Shown: in pieces, positions 9,857 to 18,920 of the stretch
How positions within the stretch are numbered: the stretch's first letter is position 1
Layout: each line of letters begins with the position of its first letter
Origin: JANNSX01 sp046348995
GTDB taxonomy: Bacteria; Pseudomonadota; Alphaproteobacteria; Rhizobiales; Hyphomicrobiaceae
DNA length: 64,000 nucleotides
Reading direction: 5' to 3'
Assembly (NCBI GenBank): GCA_046348995.1
Contig: JAXMDB010000003.1
Span: 62,001 to 126,000, forward strand
Made by a program: the position numbers and the translations under genes
Notes under the pieces: model-generated
What the model was told of the DNA's origin: nothing
The model's database searches: none
Seen by the model: only the letters and a program-made list of their open reading frames with translations

Positions 9857-11056
9857 TCAGAGGGCCTTCAGCGCGTCCTCGAGATCGGTGACCAAATCCT
9901 CCACCGCCTCGATGCCGACGGAGAGCCGGATGCAGCTCTCGCCGATGCCAAGCTCGGCGCGCGCCTGAGGCGTCAACCGCTGGTGCGTGGTCGTCGCCGG
10001 ATGCGTGACGAGACTCTTGGTATCGCCGAGATTGTTGGAGATTTTGACGATTTTCAGCGCATTCAGAACACGGAAGGCCGCTGCCTTGTCGCCGTCGACG
10101 TCGAAAGCGACGAGCGTGCCGCCGCCCTTCATCTGGCGTTTCGCGAGCGCGTGTTGAGGATGATCGGCGCGGCCGGGATAGAGCACGCGCCGGATCTTGG
10201 GATGAGCTGCAAGCCGGTCGGCAATGATTGCCGCTGACGCCGCCGCCGCTGCCACACGCAGCGGTAGGGTCTCGAGACCCTTGAGCATCACCCAGGCATT
10301 GAACGGGCTGAGCGACGGGCCGGTCTGGCGGATGAAAACCTGCAGATGCTTGTCGACAAATTCCTGCGACGACAGCACCACGCCACCAAGGCAGCGTCCC
10401 TGGCCGTCGATGTGCTTCGTCGCCGAATAGACGACGATGTCGGCGCCGAGCTGCAGCGGCTTCTGCAGCATGGGCGTTGCGAACACGTTGTCGATCACGA
10501 CGAGCGCGCCATGCTTGTGCGCAATCTCCGAGACGGCTGCGATATCGACGAGCTCAAGCGTCGGGTTGGTCGGCGTCTCGAAGAAGATCATCCGCGTGTT
10601 CGGCCGCATGGCGGCGGCGAACGCTTCAGGTGTGCGGCCATCGACGAGCGTGGACGCAATGCCGAAACGCGGACAGAGGTCCTCGACGATGTAGCGACAG
10701 GACCCGAACAATGCGCGGGCGCCCACGATATGATCGCCGGCCTTGAGATAGCCCAGGATCGCCGCCGTCACGGCCGCCATGCCAGTAGCGGTTGCGCGCG
10801 CCGCTTCCGCGCCTTCGAGCAGGCGCACGCGCTCCTCGAACATGGAGACGGTCGGATTGCCGAACCGGCTGTATTGATAGCCCGGATCCTCGTTCTTGAA
10901 CCGGGCCTCCGCCTGCTCGGCCGAGCGGTAGACGAAGCCCTGGGTGAGGAATAGCGCCTCGGAGGTCTCGCCGAAGGACGAGCGGAGCACGCCGCCATGC
11001 ACGAGCTCGGTTTCGGGTCGGAGCCTGCGGGCGGTATCGTCCTTGGATGAGCTCAC
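9857..11056 (-). CDS. metZ: O-succinylhomoserine sulfhydrylase
   Basis: MetZ is a PLP enzyme of the Cys/Met metabolism family that makes homocysteine from O-succinylhomoserine and sulfide (direct sulfhydrylation). The product is 399 residues, with QYSRFGNPTV, ETPTNPTLELVDI, the cofactor aspartate in VIDNVFATP and the PLP lysine in SATKHIDGQG (Lys about 214). I chose the GTG start at 11056: GAAGGAG lies eight bases before it, whereas the in-frame ATG 21 bases upstream has no ribosome site and touches the T-run of a hairpin. It is controlled by a SAM-II riboswitch in the leader. MetZ and cystathionine synthase or lyase share the fold; the overall pattern and riboswitch support MetZ. Confidence 0.9.
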   Translation of the reverse strand: MSSSKDDTARRLRPETELVHGGVLRSSFGETSEALFLTQGFVYRSAEQAEARFKNEDPGYQYSRFGNPTVSMFEERVRLLEGAEAARATATGMAAVTAAILGYLKAGDHIVGARALFGSCRYIVEDLCPRFGIASTLVDGRTPEAFAAAMRPNTRMIFFETPTNPTLELVDIAAVSEIAHKHGALVVIDNVFATPMLQKPLQLGADIVVYSATKHIDGQGRCLGGVVLSSQEFVDKHLQVFIRQTGPSLSPFNAWVMLKGLETLPLRVAAAAASAAIIADRLAAHPKIRRVLYPGRADHPQHALAKRQMKGGGTLVAFDVDGDKAAAFRVLNALKIVKISNNLGDTKSLVTHPATTTHQRLTPQARAELGIGESCIRLSVGIEAVEDLVTDLEDALKAL

Positions 11057-11075
11057 GGTTTTGTCTCCTTCGCAC

Positions 11076-11104
11076 ATAAAAATACCCCGGCCGGGCGAAG
11101 GGGT
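11076..11104 (-). terminator. Candidate leader terminator between SAM-II riboswitch and metZ
   Basis: Read on the minus strand, ACCCC, an eleven-base GC-rich loop region and GGGGT are followed directly by ATTTTT. This looks like a short intrinsic terminator just before the metZ ribosome site. SAM-II riboswitches are generally thought to hide the ribosome site, so attenuation here is an inference from the T-run. Confidence 0.45.
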
Positions 11105-11131
11105 CGCGCCGAAACCGAGGCGGGTGCGACG

Positions 11132-11192
11132 GCCCTTTAGCGATTTATTTTACGTGGCTGCAAGCCGGCCGGCCCAAATCACCACGGTGCGC
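11132..11192 (-). promoter_or_regulatory. SAM-II riboswitch (metZ leader)
   Basis: The minus strand carries the near-invariant SAM-II core: CGTGGTGATTTGG, a GC-rich variable hairpin (GCCGGCCGGC), GCTTGCAGCCACGT, AAAATAAATCGCTAAAG. The pieces are in the right order and spacing for the H-type pseudoknot that binds S-adenosylmethionine. In alphaproteobacteria this class represses methionine-pathway genes when SAM is abundant. It lies about 75 bases before the metZ start, in the same direction, so the target is clear. Confidence 0.93.
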
Positions 11193-11318
11193 GAAACCCA
11201 AACCGCCGCGCACCGGGGGATTAAGCGGTGTCGCCGCCTTGGCGTCAAGGGGGGATTGGGGTAGGAGCGTCTGCAATACTGAAGCGCGACGCCAATTGTC
11301 GAGGACGGGCAACCCGCT

Positions 11319-12434
11319 ATGGGGAATTCACAGACCACAGCAACCGTCTCCACGCAGGGCCTCCTTCCCGCGTCGCAGATCCGCAAGCGGATCGATGCGG
11401 GTGAGATCAAGCTCGCGCTGCCTCCCGCCGAGGGCCAGATCCAGCCGGCGAGCCTCGACCTGCGGCTCGGGCGCGAGGCCATCCGTATCCGGGCGAGCTT
11501 CCTCCCCGGCCCTGGGCGCAAAGTCGAGGAAAAGCTCGCCGATCTGGCTTTGCACCGCATCGACCTGTCGAGCAGCGCCGTGCTCGAAACCGGCTGCGTC
11601 TATCTCGTGCCGCTGCTCGAAAGCCTCGCGCTCGGACCGGAAGTTTCCGCGGCCACCAATCCCAAAAGCTCGACCGGCCGGCTCGACGTTTTCACCCGTG
11701 TCATCGCCGACGGTGTGGGCGCCTTCGACCAGGTTCCGGCTGGCTACCACGGTCCGCTCTATGCCGAGGTCTGCCCGCAGACCTTCCCGATCGTCGTGCG
11801 GACAGGCTCGCGATTGTCGCAAATTCGGTTTCGCATGGGAGAAGCCCCGACGAGCGATGCCGAGGTGCTCGAGCTGCACAAGACGATCGGTCTCGTCTCC
11901 GGCGGCACCGCCGACATCGATGGCGGCGTCGGCCTGACCGTGGACCTCTCGGGTGATGCGGACGGACTCGTCGGCTATCGCGGCAAGCGCCACACGGGCC
12001 TCGTCGACGTCGACAAGGTCGGCACCTGCCGCATCGACGACTATTGGGATCGCATCCACCGCAACGACAGCGGCCGGCTGATCCTCGACCCGGACCAGTT
12101 CTATATCCTGGCCTCCAAGGAAGCCGTGACTGTTCCACCGACGCACGCCGCCGAGATGGTGCCGTTCAACCCGCTCGTCGGCGAGTTCCGGGTGCATTAT
12201 GCGGGCTTCTTCGATCCGGGCTTCGGCTATGCCGGGGCCGGCGGCAAAGGCTCGCGCGCGGTTCTGGAAGTCCGCTCGCACAAGGTGCCGTTCATTCTCG
12301 AGCACGGGCAGATGATCGGCCGCCTGGTCTACGAGCGCCTGACCGAAGTTCCCGATCAGCTCTACGGCCAGGGCATCAAGTCGAACTACCAGGGCCAGGG
12401 GCTGAAGCTGTCGAAGCATTTCCGGGCGGATTGA
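11319..12434 (+). CDS. dcd: 2'-deoxycytidine 5'-triphosphate deaminase, double-length type
   Basis: The product is predicted to deaminate dCTP to dUTP, feeding thymidylate synthesis in the cytoplasm. At 371 residues it is about twice the E. coli Dcd length. The N-terminal half has GQIQPASLDLRLG and the C-terminal half has GEFRVHYAGFFDPGFGYAG and LEHGQMIGRLVYERL, both echoing dUTPase/Dcd-fold strands. This is the long alphaproteobacterial form, a fused repeat of the fold. The start ATG has only a distant GAGG, so it is less certain than the family call. It is divergent from metZ, and the tRNA-Gly follows 34 bases after the stop. Confidence 0.85.
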   Translation: MGNSQTTATVSTQGLLPASQIRKRIDAGEIKLALPPAEGQIQPASLDLRLGREAIRIRASFLPGPGRKVEEKLADLALHRIDLSSSAVLETGCVYLVPLLESLALGPEVSAATNPKSSTGRLDVFTRVIADGVGAFDQVPAGYHGPLYAEVCPQTFPIVVRTGSRLSQIRFRMGEAPTSDAEVLELHKTIGLVSGGTADIDGGVGLTVDLSGDADGLVGYRGKRHTGLVDVDKVGTCRIDDYWDRIHRNDSGRLILDPDQFYILASKEAVTVPPTHAAEMVPFNPLVGEFRVHYAGFFDPGFGYAGAGGKGSRAVLEVRSHKVPFILEHGQMIGRLVYERLTEVPDQLYGQGIKSNYQGQGLKLSKHFRAD

Positions 12435-12468
12435 CTTAGAGGCGCGCCTTGCTACGTTCCAGGCCAGC

Positions 12469-12542
12469 GCGGGCGTAGTTCAATGGCAGAACGGCAGCTT
12501 CCCAAGCTGCATACGAGGGTTCGATTCCCTTCGCCCGCTCCA
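12469..12542 (+). tRNA. tRNA-Gly (anticodon CCC)
   Basis: This 74-base gene includes an encoded CCA. The acceptor arms GCGGGCG and CGCCCGC pair fully. The anticodon stem GCAGC/GCTGC encloses the loop TTCCCAA, giving anticodon CCC for GGG codons. The T arm GAGGG-TTCGATT-CCCTT is normal. No integrase gene or attachment-site duplication was seen beside it. Confidence 0.97.
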
Positions 12543-12554
12543 GCCCCATCGACG

Positions 12555-13952
12555 CTAGACTGCGACCTTTTCGGTTTCTGAACGGCCGCCGAGCGCCGAC
12601 AACCGCATCCGCGCCCGCCGTGCCGCCTCGAAGCCCGTGCCGGCGGCCGTCTCCATGTTGCCGGCTTGCGCGAAGTAGTCGCCGGCCAAATGGATGTCGA
12701 CATCGTCGCGCTCGCAATATCTGGTCACGGCGTCGAAGCTGAAACCCGGCACGCGGTAGGTGTTGCCGATGCCCCATTTCTGCACCTTGGTTGCGACGAT
12801 GAGCGGCTCGATCTCCGGGTAGACCCGGAAGATATCAGCCAGATAACGGTCGCGAATCTCGTCCTCGCCGAGCGCTATCATCGCCTCTGCTGGCTTGCCG
12901 CCGGCATAGACCATGAAGCTGCTGCCGGTCTTGGGTCGTCCCTTCACCCGCAGCGGGTTCGAGTGGTTGAACATCATGGTGATCGTCGCGCCGGGGACGG
13001 TAATCGCGTAGATCCCGTCCCATGGCATCGGCCGCGTCTCGTTGGTGATGACGCCCATGCTCGGAAACGGACCATAGCGAACTTGGCTGAGCGTGGCGGC
13101 GACGTCGCCAGGCAGTCCCTCGACGATGCCGGGAGCGAGCATGCCCGGGATGGCGACGATCACCTGCGAGGCCGACACGGACTGCTCTCGACCGTTCGTC
13201 TCGAAGGTCACGCGCGTGCGATCGCGCTCCGATACGACCCGCGACACCGCCGCGTTGAGCAGCGCACGCTTGCCGAGCAGCGCGGTCATGGTATCGCCGA
13301 GACGGCCGGATCCGCCGAGCATATTGAAGCCCATGGCGTCGTCCTTACCGGCCCAGACCATCCCGAACATCATCATGCCCATACCGGCACTGAACTCTTC
13401 CGCTTCCGCTGCACCCCTACGGCTCGCCGTGCGAAACAAGGCGTCGACGCGCCCCGGCAGCGGCCCCAGAAACTCGCGAAACGAGATGTCCGACATGAAG
13501 CGGCCTGCCCGCGCGCGGCGTGCTTCGCTGCTCTCCCCGGGCAGCGGCTTGGCCACCTCTTGCCAACGTTTGACGGCCGCCCGGATTTTTATCCCCACAC
13601 GGGCCAGAGCGACACGCTCCTTCGCGCTCAAGGAGAGGGTCAGCGGCAATGCGGAGACAGAAGCCGGGGCGACGACCTTGCCATCGTGCCACAGCGCGAA
13701 CTTGTTGCCGGGAATAGCGATGACATCGAGCCCGACCGACAACATGAGGTTTCGCATGGTCGAGCCGGCCGACGGAAACAGATGCCCGCCGAGGTTCATC
13801 CAAAGGTCGCCGTAGGGAATCGAGTAAAGGCGGCCTCCAAGGCGAAAAGATTTCTCGAGGAGCAGGATGTGGCGATCCCTGAGCTCCCAGGCCGCCGTCA
13901 AACCCGCGGGGCCGCCACCGATGATGACGACGTCGTAATGGCTCTCGGTCAT
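12555..13952 (-). CDS. FAD-dependent oxidoreductase, amine oxidase/protoporphyrinogen oxidase-like
   Basis: This 465-residue flavoprotein begins with a dinucleotide-binding fold, VVIIGGGPAGLTAAWEL, and a glutamate about 30 residues on (LLLEKSFRLGGRLY) that holds FAD ribose. A GGHLFPS motif follows, and the C-terminal FAD loop is IHLAGDYFAQAGNMETAAGTGFEAA. These fit the flavin amine oxidase group, which includes protoporphyrinogen and carotenoid-type oxidases. The substrate is unknown. It is convergent with the tRNA-Gly gene and divergent from the radical-SAM gene, with about 295 bases between the two start codons. Its possible link to the glycan gene run next door is only positional. Confidence 0.75.
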   Translation of the reverse strand: MTESHYDVVIIGGGPAGLTAAWELRDRHILLLEKSFRLGGRLYSIPYGDLWMNLGGHLFPSAGSTMRNLMLSVGLDVIAIPGNKFALWHDGKVVAPASVSALPLTLSLSAKERVALARVGIKIRAAVKRWQEVAKPLPGESSEARRARAGRFMSDISFREFLGPLPGRVDALFRTASRRGAAEAEEFSAGMGMMMFGMVWAGKDDAMGFNMLGGSGRLGDTMTALLGKRALLNAAVSRVVSERDRTRVTFETNGREQSVSASQVIVAIPGMLAPGIVEGLPGDVAATLSQVRYGPFPSMGVITNETRPMPWDGIYAITVPGATITMMFNHSNPLRVKGRPKTGSSFMVYAGGKPAEAMIALGEDEIRDRYLADIFRVYPEIEPLIVATKVQKWGIGNTYRVPGFSFDAVTRYCERDDVDIHLAGDYFAQAGNMETAAGTGFEAARRARMRLSALGGRSETEKVAV

Positions 13953-14247
13953 GACACCTTGTGGAGTTACGCCTCTTCGCTCCGGCGAGCGTACTCACCC
14001 GCGTTCTAGCCGCCAAGGCACCGGTGGGGAGCGCTAAGAAAGCGGCTTGCAAGGCTGCCGCAATTCAGTTTAGTGGACGCCAAGATAGTCGTGGCAGAGC
14101 GTCGCAGCTCGTCCGTGTGCGCCTCACGAACAGGTGACGCTGCTGCGGTTGGCAAACGTGGTAGGAGCCCCCATGTCAGTCATGGCGCGGGCTTCCGGCG
14201 GTCGGGCTCGGCTTCATCCCTGAGCCCCCAAACGCGCGAGACGCTCG

Positions 14248-15276
14248 ATGACCAACGGTAGCAACGTTCCCGTTCTGGACCGCGCCAAGCGCGAGGCGGC
14301 AAAGCTGCTGCCGCTGTCGTATTTCGCCAAGATGCCGACGATCATCGTCATCGACGTGACGAACGTCTGCAATCTGCGCTGTCCGGTCTGTCCCGTGACC
14401 ATCGCGATGACGCGCCGCCGCGGCCTGATGAAGATGGACGTTTTCAAGCTCATCATCGACGACTTCAAGACGGACGCCGATAAACCCGCGATCTACTTCA
14501 ATTTCTCCGGCGAGCCGACGATGAATCCGGTGCTGCCGGACATGGTCGCCTACGCCACCGAGAACGGCCACGAGACCTTCATCTCGACCAACGCCACCAA
14601 GCTCGAGGAGGACATGTGCGAGCGGCTGATCAAGGCCGGCCTCTCCCGCATCAACCTCTGCATGGACGGGTTCTCGAAGGAGGCGCAGGAGTCCTACCGC
14701 GTCAACTCGGACTTCGACGAGGTGAAGGCCAATATCGAGCGCTTCCTCAAGGTCCGCTCGCGACTCAGCGCCAAGAACCCGATCACGGTGCTGCAGACGC
14801 TCCTCACCGCTTATTCCGAGCACCAGATCGACGAGATGACCGCCTGGGCGCGCGAGGCCGGTTTCGACCGCATCCGCTACAAGACCTTCTCGATCGGCTC
14901 CTATACGACGGAGGAGGAGAAGGACGTCGCGACCCGTTTCCTGCCGCAGCGCGACGAGTTCAAGCGGCACCCGACCGACCTCGGGCGTGCCACTTGCACG
15001 ACGCCGCTCTATCAGACGGTGGTGTTCTGGAATGGCGACCTGGGATTGTGCTGCATCGACTACGACCAGATGGTGCAGCTGCCCAACATCGCCGAGGTGG
15101 GTTTCAAGAAGGCCTATCTCGCCAAGCCCGCCCTGGAAGCGCGCCGTAAAGGATTCCTCAAGCAATTCGACATCTGCAAGGGGTGCTCCTACTCCAATGC
15201 GGAGAATTTGGGCCTCAAGGTCGACTTCAAGAAAAACAAGGGTCTAGACCAGAACGGTAAACTGGTATTGAGCTAG
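14248..15276 (+). CDS. Radical SAM protein with C-terminal cysteine (SPASM-like) region
   Basis: This 342-residue enzyme carries the radical-SAM cluster motif CNLRCPVC (C-x3-C-x2-C) at about residues 42-49, and NFSGEPTMNP as the SAM-contacting GE-like motif. The C-terminal part has further cysteines (TCTTPL, LCCIDYD, CKGCSYS), as in SPASM/twitch domains that hold extra Fe-S clusters. It would make a 5'-deoxyadenosyl radical to modify a substrate that cannot be named. No short precursor peptide gene was seen beside it. It heads the eleven-gene run and lies 51 bases before the first glycosyltransferase, so action on a sugar or glycoconjugate is a fair guess only. Confidence 0.85.
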   Translation: MTNGSNVPVLDRAKREAAKLLPLSYFAKMPTIIVIDVTNVCNLRCPVCPVTIAMTRRRGLMKMDVFKLIIDDFKTDADKPAIYFNFSGEPTMNPVLPDMVAYATENGHETFISTNATKLEEDMCERLIKAGLSRINLCMDGFSKEAQESYRVNSDFDEVKANIERFLKVRSRLSAKNPITVLQTLLTAYSEHQIDEMTAWAREAGFDRIRYKTFSIGSYTTEEEKDVATRFLPQRDEFKRHPTDLGRATCTTPLYQTVVFWNGDLGLCCIDYDQMVQLPNIAEVGFKKAYLAKPALEARRKGFLKQFDICKGCSYSNAENLGLKVDFKKNKGLDQNGKLVLS

Positions 15277-15327
15277 GATGCTGCCGGGGGGCGGCATAGT
15301 GCGGCCGGAAACGATCGCGAGGGCCAC

Positions 15328-16554
15328 ATGAGCCAGGCGGGGGACACCAGCCTCAGGCTACTCATCTATAGCCACGATTCCTTCGGCCTCGGCCATTTGA
15401 GCCGCTGCCGGGCGATCGCCCATTCGCTCGTCGATCACCGGCAGGACATCTCCGTCCTGATCCTCTCGGGGCTGCCGATCATCGGCTCCTACGCTTTCAA
15501 ATCCCGCGTGGACTTCATCCGCTTTCCCGGCGTCGTGAAGCTCAAGAACGGCAGCTACACGGCCCGTGGCCTCGACATCTCCATCGAGGACGCCATCGCC
15601 ATGCGCGAGAGCGTCATCCGCTGCGCCGCCGAGACCTTCAAGCCGCACATGTTCCTGGTCGACAAGGAGCCGCTCGGCTTGCGCGGCGAGGTCGAGAACA
15701 CCTTGAAGAGCCTCAAGGCGCGCGGCACACGGCTCGTGCTCGGCCTGCGCGATGTCATGGACGACCCGGACTATCTGAAGGTCGAGTGGGATCGCAAGGA
15801 CGTCGTGCCGGCGCTGAAAGACCTCTACGACGATATTTGGATCTACGGCCGCGAGCAGATCTACGACCCGCTCGCCGGCATCGAGGTGGCGGATTCGGTG
15901 CGCGCCAAGATCACCTACACGGGCTATTTGCGTCGTGGCGGGCATTCCGGCGACGAGCCTCCGCCGCACGTCCGCGAGGAACCGTTCATCCTCGTGACGA
16001 CCGGCGGCGGTGGCGACGGCGCCGAGCTGATCGACTGGGTGTTGAGCGCCTACGAGCACGATCGCTCGCTGCCCCATCGCGCCTATGTGGTGCTCGGACC
16101 GTTCATGCCGGCCGATCTGCAGGCCCGCTTCAAGGTCCGCGCGGAGCGGTTGCCCAAGGTACAGGTTTCGACCTTCGTGCCCAATCTCGGCAAGCACATG
16201 CGCCGCTCGCTCGGTGTCGTCGCCATGGGCGGCTACAATACGTTCTGCGAGATCCTCTCCTACGATAAGCCGGCGCTGATCGTGCCGCGCTCGCGCCCGC
16301 GTCTCGAGCAGAAGATCCGCGCCGAGCGCATGCAGCAGCTCGGCCTCGTGCGCATGCTCGACGACGACGGCAATCGCCATCCGGCGCGCATGGCGCAGGC
16401 GATCCGCGCGCTTCCGGGCCAGCCGCGCCCATCGAGCGTCAGCGTGCCCGGGCTGCTCTCCGGCTTCGAGAATATCAATCAGATGGTCGACACCCTGCTT
16501 GGGCGCGAGCACCGCAGCACCCCCAAGCGCACTGTGGCCCTGAATGACGTCTAG
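15328..16554 (+). CDS. Predicted glycosyltransferase (COG4671/MurG-like, GT-B)
   Basis: This 408-residue protein has a GT-B outline: an N-terminal glycine-rich segment SHDSFGLGHLSRCRAIAHSL, as in MurG-type enzymes, and a C-terminal nucleotide-sugar half with VTTGGGGDG, MGGYNTFCEILSYDKP and VPRSRPRLEQKIRAERM. This is the pattern of a UDP-sugar-dependent glycosyltransferase family not linked to a known product. There is no signal peptide or membrane segment, so it acts on the cytoplasmic side. It overlaps the next gene by eleven bases. A second gene of the same type lies 2.4 kb further on (18.9 kb), and the two may add related sugars in one pathway. Confidence 0.75.
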   Translation: MSQAGDTSLRLLIYSHDSFGLGHLSRCRAIAHSLVDHRQDISVLILSGLPIIGSYAFKSRVDFIRFPGVVKLKNGSYTARGLDISIEDAIAMRESVIRCAAETFKPHMFLVDKEPLGLRGEVENTLKSLKARGTRLVLGLRDVMDDPDYLKVEWDRKDVVPALKDLYDDIWIYGREQIYDPLAGIEVADSVRAKITYTGYLRRGGHSGDEPPPHVREEPFILVTTGGGGDGAELIDWVLSAYEHDRSLPHRAYVVLGPFMPADLQARFKVRAERLPKVQVSTFVPNLGKHMRRSLGVVAMGGYNTFCEILSYDKPALIVPRSRPRLEQKIRAERMQQLGLVRMLDDDGNRHPARMAQAIRALPGQPRPSSVSVPGLLSGFENINQMVDTLLGREHRSTPKRTVALNDV

Positions 16555-17824
16555 CTCCGCACCGGCGCTCGCCATCGTCCTCAAGGGCTATCCGCGACTC
16601 TCCGAAACGTTCATCGCGCAAGAGCTTTTGAGTCTAGAGCGCCGGGGCATCGACTTCGCGATCTGGTCGCTCCGGCGCCCGACGGATGCGAAGCGGCACC
16701 CGGTGCATGACGAGATCCGGGCGCCGCTGCACTATCTGCCGGAGTATCTGAAGGACGATCCCATGCGGGTCGTCCGCGCCTGGCGAAAGGCGCGCCGGAT
16801 GCCGGGATACCAGACAGCATTTGCGGCCTTCCGTGCCGACCTCCGCCGGGACAGGACAGCCAACCGGCTGCGCCGCTTCGGCCAGGCCCTCGTTCTAGCG
16901 GCCGAGCTCCCGCCCGAAACGCGGTGGCTGCACGTGCATTTCCTGCATACACCGGCCTCCGTGACGCGCTACGCCGCGCTGATGCGCGGTTTGTCGTGGA
17001 GCGCGTCCGCGCACGCCAAGGATATCTACACGACGCCCGGCTGGGAGCTTGCCGAGAAGCTTGAAGGCCTCGCCTGGATGGTGACGTGCACGTCGGCCAA
17101 CGTCGCGCATCTCGCGGCGATCGCACCGGCGTCCAAGGATAAGATCAGCCTGCTTTATCACGGACTCGATCTGACGCGATTTGCGGCACCTCCAACGCCT
17201 GTGGCAGGGACTGGCGCCGTGCAGATCCTGTCGGTCGGCCGGGCGGTGCCGAAGAAGGGGTTCGACACGCTCATCCGCGCGCTCGCGCAACTCCCGCCCG
17301 AGCTCGATTGGCAATTTGAGCATGCGGGCGGCGGGGCCGAGCTCGATACGCTCAAAGCGCTCGCGAATGAGCTCGGCGTCGCGAACCGCATGACGTGGCT
17401 CGGCTCGCGATCGCAAGACGAGCTGCTGACGCTCTATCGGGCCGCCGACATCTTCGCGCTGGCGAGCCGCGTCGCCGAGGACGGCGATCGCGACGGCCTG
17501 CCGAACGTCCTGATGGAGGCTCAGAGTCAGGAGGTTGCTGTTGTCGCCACGCGCGTCTCGGCGATTCCGGAGCTGATCCAGGACGGCGTCACCGGCTTGC
17601 TTGTTGCACCCGAGGATCCCAAGGCGCTCGCCCAAGCCCTCGAGCGGCTGATCCGCGACACGGACCTCCGCCGCCGCGTCGCCACGGCTGGCGCCGAGCG
17701 CGTCCGCACCCAATTCGATCACGAGCGCTCGGTCGGCTGGCTCGCCGAGCAGCTCTCACACGCTCTCAATCAGGAGCCCACGACCAATGCGCGTCGCCTT
17801 CCACGCGCCGCTCAATCCGCCTGA
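16544..17824 (+). CDS. Glycosyltransferase family 4 protein
   Basis: The product has 426 residues. The N-terminal half begins LAIVLKGYPRLSETFIAQEL, a pattern typical of exopolysaccharide (colanic-acid WcaL-like) GT4 enzymes. The C-terminal half has ILSVGRAVPKKGFDTLIRAL, the acid motif region EDGDRDGLPNVLMEAQSQE (E-x7-E-like) and a long C-terminal helix. It is a retaining, nucleotide-sugar-dependent GT-B transferase. It starts inside the 3' end of the preceding gene and itself overlaps the next gene by 38 bases, so translation is coupled. Donor and acceptor are unknown; polysaccharide assembly is the family role. Confidence 0.82.
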   Translation: MTSSSAPALAIVLKGYPRLSETFIAQELLSLERRGIDFAIWSLRRPTDAKRHPVHDEIRAPLHYLPEYLKDDPMRVVRAWRKARRMPGYQTAFAAFRADLRRDRTANRLRRFGQALVLAAELPPETRWLHVHFLHTPASVTRYAALMRGLSWSASAHAKDIYTTPGWELAEKLEGLAWMVTCTSANVAHLAAIAPASKDKISLLYHGLDLTRFAAPPTPVAGTGAVQILSVGRAVPKKGFDTLIRALAQLPPELDWQFEHAGGGAELDTLKALANELGVANRMTWLGSRSQDELLTLYRAADIFALASRVAEDGDRDGLPNVLMEAQSQEVAVVATRVSAIPELIQDGVTGLLVAPEDPKALAQALERLIRDTDLRRRVATAGAERVRTQFDHERSVGWLAEQLSHALNQEPTTNARRLPRAAQSA

Positions 17825-18920
17825 CGGGCCGACGCCCTCCGGCGACCGGTTGATCGCGCGCATGCTGATGCGGGCGCTGCAGGAGGCTGGCCATGAGGTC
17901 GCCGTAGCGAGCCGCTTGCGCACGTTCGATCGGGACGGGGATGCCGCACGCCAGCAGCGCATTGCAGAGGTCGCCAATCGGCTGGCCGCTCGCCTCGTTC
18001 GCCGGCTCGCATCACGACCACCGGAACTGTGGCTGACCTACCATCTCTATCACAAGGCGCCCGACCATCTCGGCCCGGTCGTGGCGCGCGCCTTCGGCAT
18101 TCCCTATGGGATCGTCGAGGCCTCGGTGACGCCGGCGGCCGCAAGCGGCTCCTGGGCTTTTGGTCATCGCGCGGTGGTCGCGGCACTGGGAGAAGCCGAT
18201 CTCGTCATCGGCATCAACCCGAAGGACCGTGAGGGCGTGCAGCCCTGGCTCAAGCCCGGCGCCCGCTACGCCGAAACGCCTGTCTTCATCGACGGCACGG
18301 CCTTCCGGACAGCGGCGAAAGACCGGCCGGCACACCGCCGGTCCCTGATCGCGGCGACCGGCGCTCGGCCGGACACGACCTTGCTGCTCGCCGTTGGCAT
18401 GATGCGCTCGGCAGACAAGCTCAGCTCCTATCGTCTGCTCGCCGATGCGCTCTCCCACATCACCGATCGCGATTGGCATCTGGCGATCGCGGGCGATGGG
18501 CTGCTCATGTCCGAGGCGCAAGCTCTGTTTGCATCGCTCGAGGGGCGCGTGACGTTTCTCGGTCGCATCGCCCCCGATCGCCTGCCGGCGCTCTATGCCG
18601 GCGCGGATCTGCTCGTCTGGCCGGCCATTCGTGAGGCGCTCGGCATGTGCTTTCTCGAGGCCCAGGCCGCGGGCACGCCCGTCGTCGGCAGCGACCGGCC
18701 GGGCGTGACGAGCCTCATCCGCGACGGCGAGACCGGCGCCACCCCAACTTATGGAGACCCAGGCGCGTTTGCCGATGCCGTCACGCAGCTCATCGACAAT
18801 CCTTCGCATTTGGAGGCCATGCGAGTTGCCGCTGCCCGCTATGCCACCACCGATCACGATCTCACCACGGCTGGGCCGCGGTTCACCGCGCTCATCGCAT
18901 CGGCGGTGAAAGCACCATGA
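17787..18920 (+). CDS. Glycosyltransferase family 4 protein
   Basis: This 377-residue GT-B protein begins RVAFHAPLNPPDGPTPSGDR, with the N-terminal acceptor domain typical of GT4. The donor half has LLAVGMMRSADKLSSYRLLA, FLGRIAPDRLPALYAGADLL and REALGMCFLEAQAAGTPVVG (E-x7-E around REALGMCFLE). GGAG lies before the ATG inside the end of the previous gene. The stop overlaps the next start as ATGA. No membrane anchor is visible. The sequence is distinct from the preceding GT4, so it probably adds a different residue. The sugar is unknown. Confidence 0.82.
   Translation: MRVAFHAPLNPPDGPTPSGDRLIARMLMRALQEAGHEVAVASRLRTFDRDGDAARQQRIAEVANRLAARLVRRLASRPPELWLTYHLYHKAPDHLGPVVARAFGIPYGIVEASVTPAAASGSWAFGHRAVVAALGEADLVIGINPKDREGVQPWLKPGARYAETPVFIDGTAFRTAAKDRPAHRRSLIAATGARPDTTLLLAVGMMRSADKLSSYRLLADALSHITDRDWHLAIAGDGLLMSEAQALFASLEGRVTFLGRIAPDRLPALYAGADLLVWPAIREALGMCFLEAQAAGTPVVGSDRPGVTSLIRDGETGATPTYGDPGAFADAVTQLIDNPSHLEAMRVAAARYATTDHDLTTAGPRFTALIASAVKAP

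Noticed and set aside
12469..12542. tRNA-Gly as an integration site
   Set aside because: No integrase, excisionase or direct repeat of the tRNA 3' end was found within the neighbouring genes.
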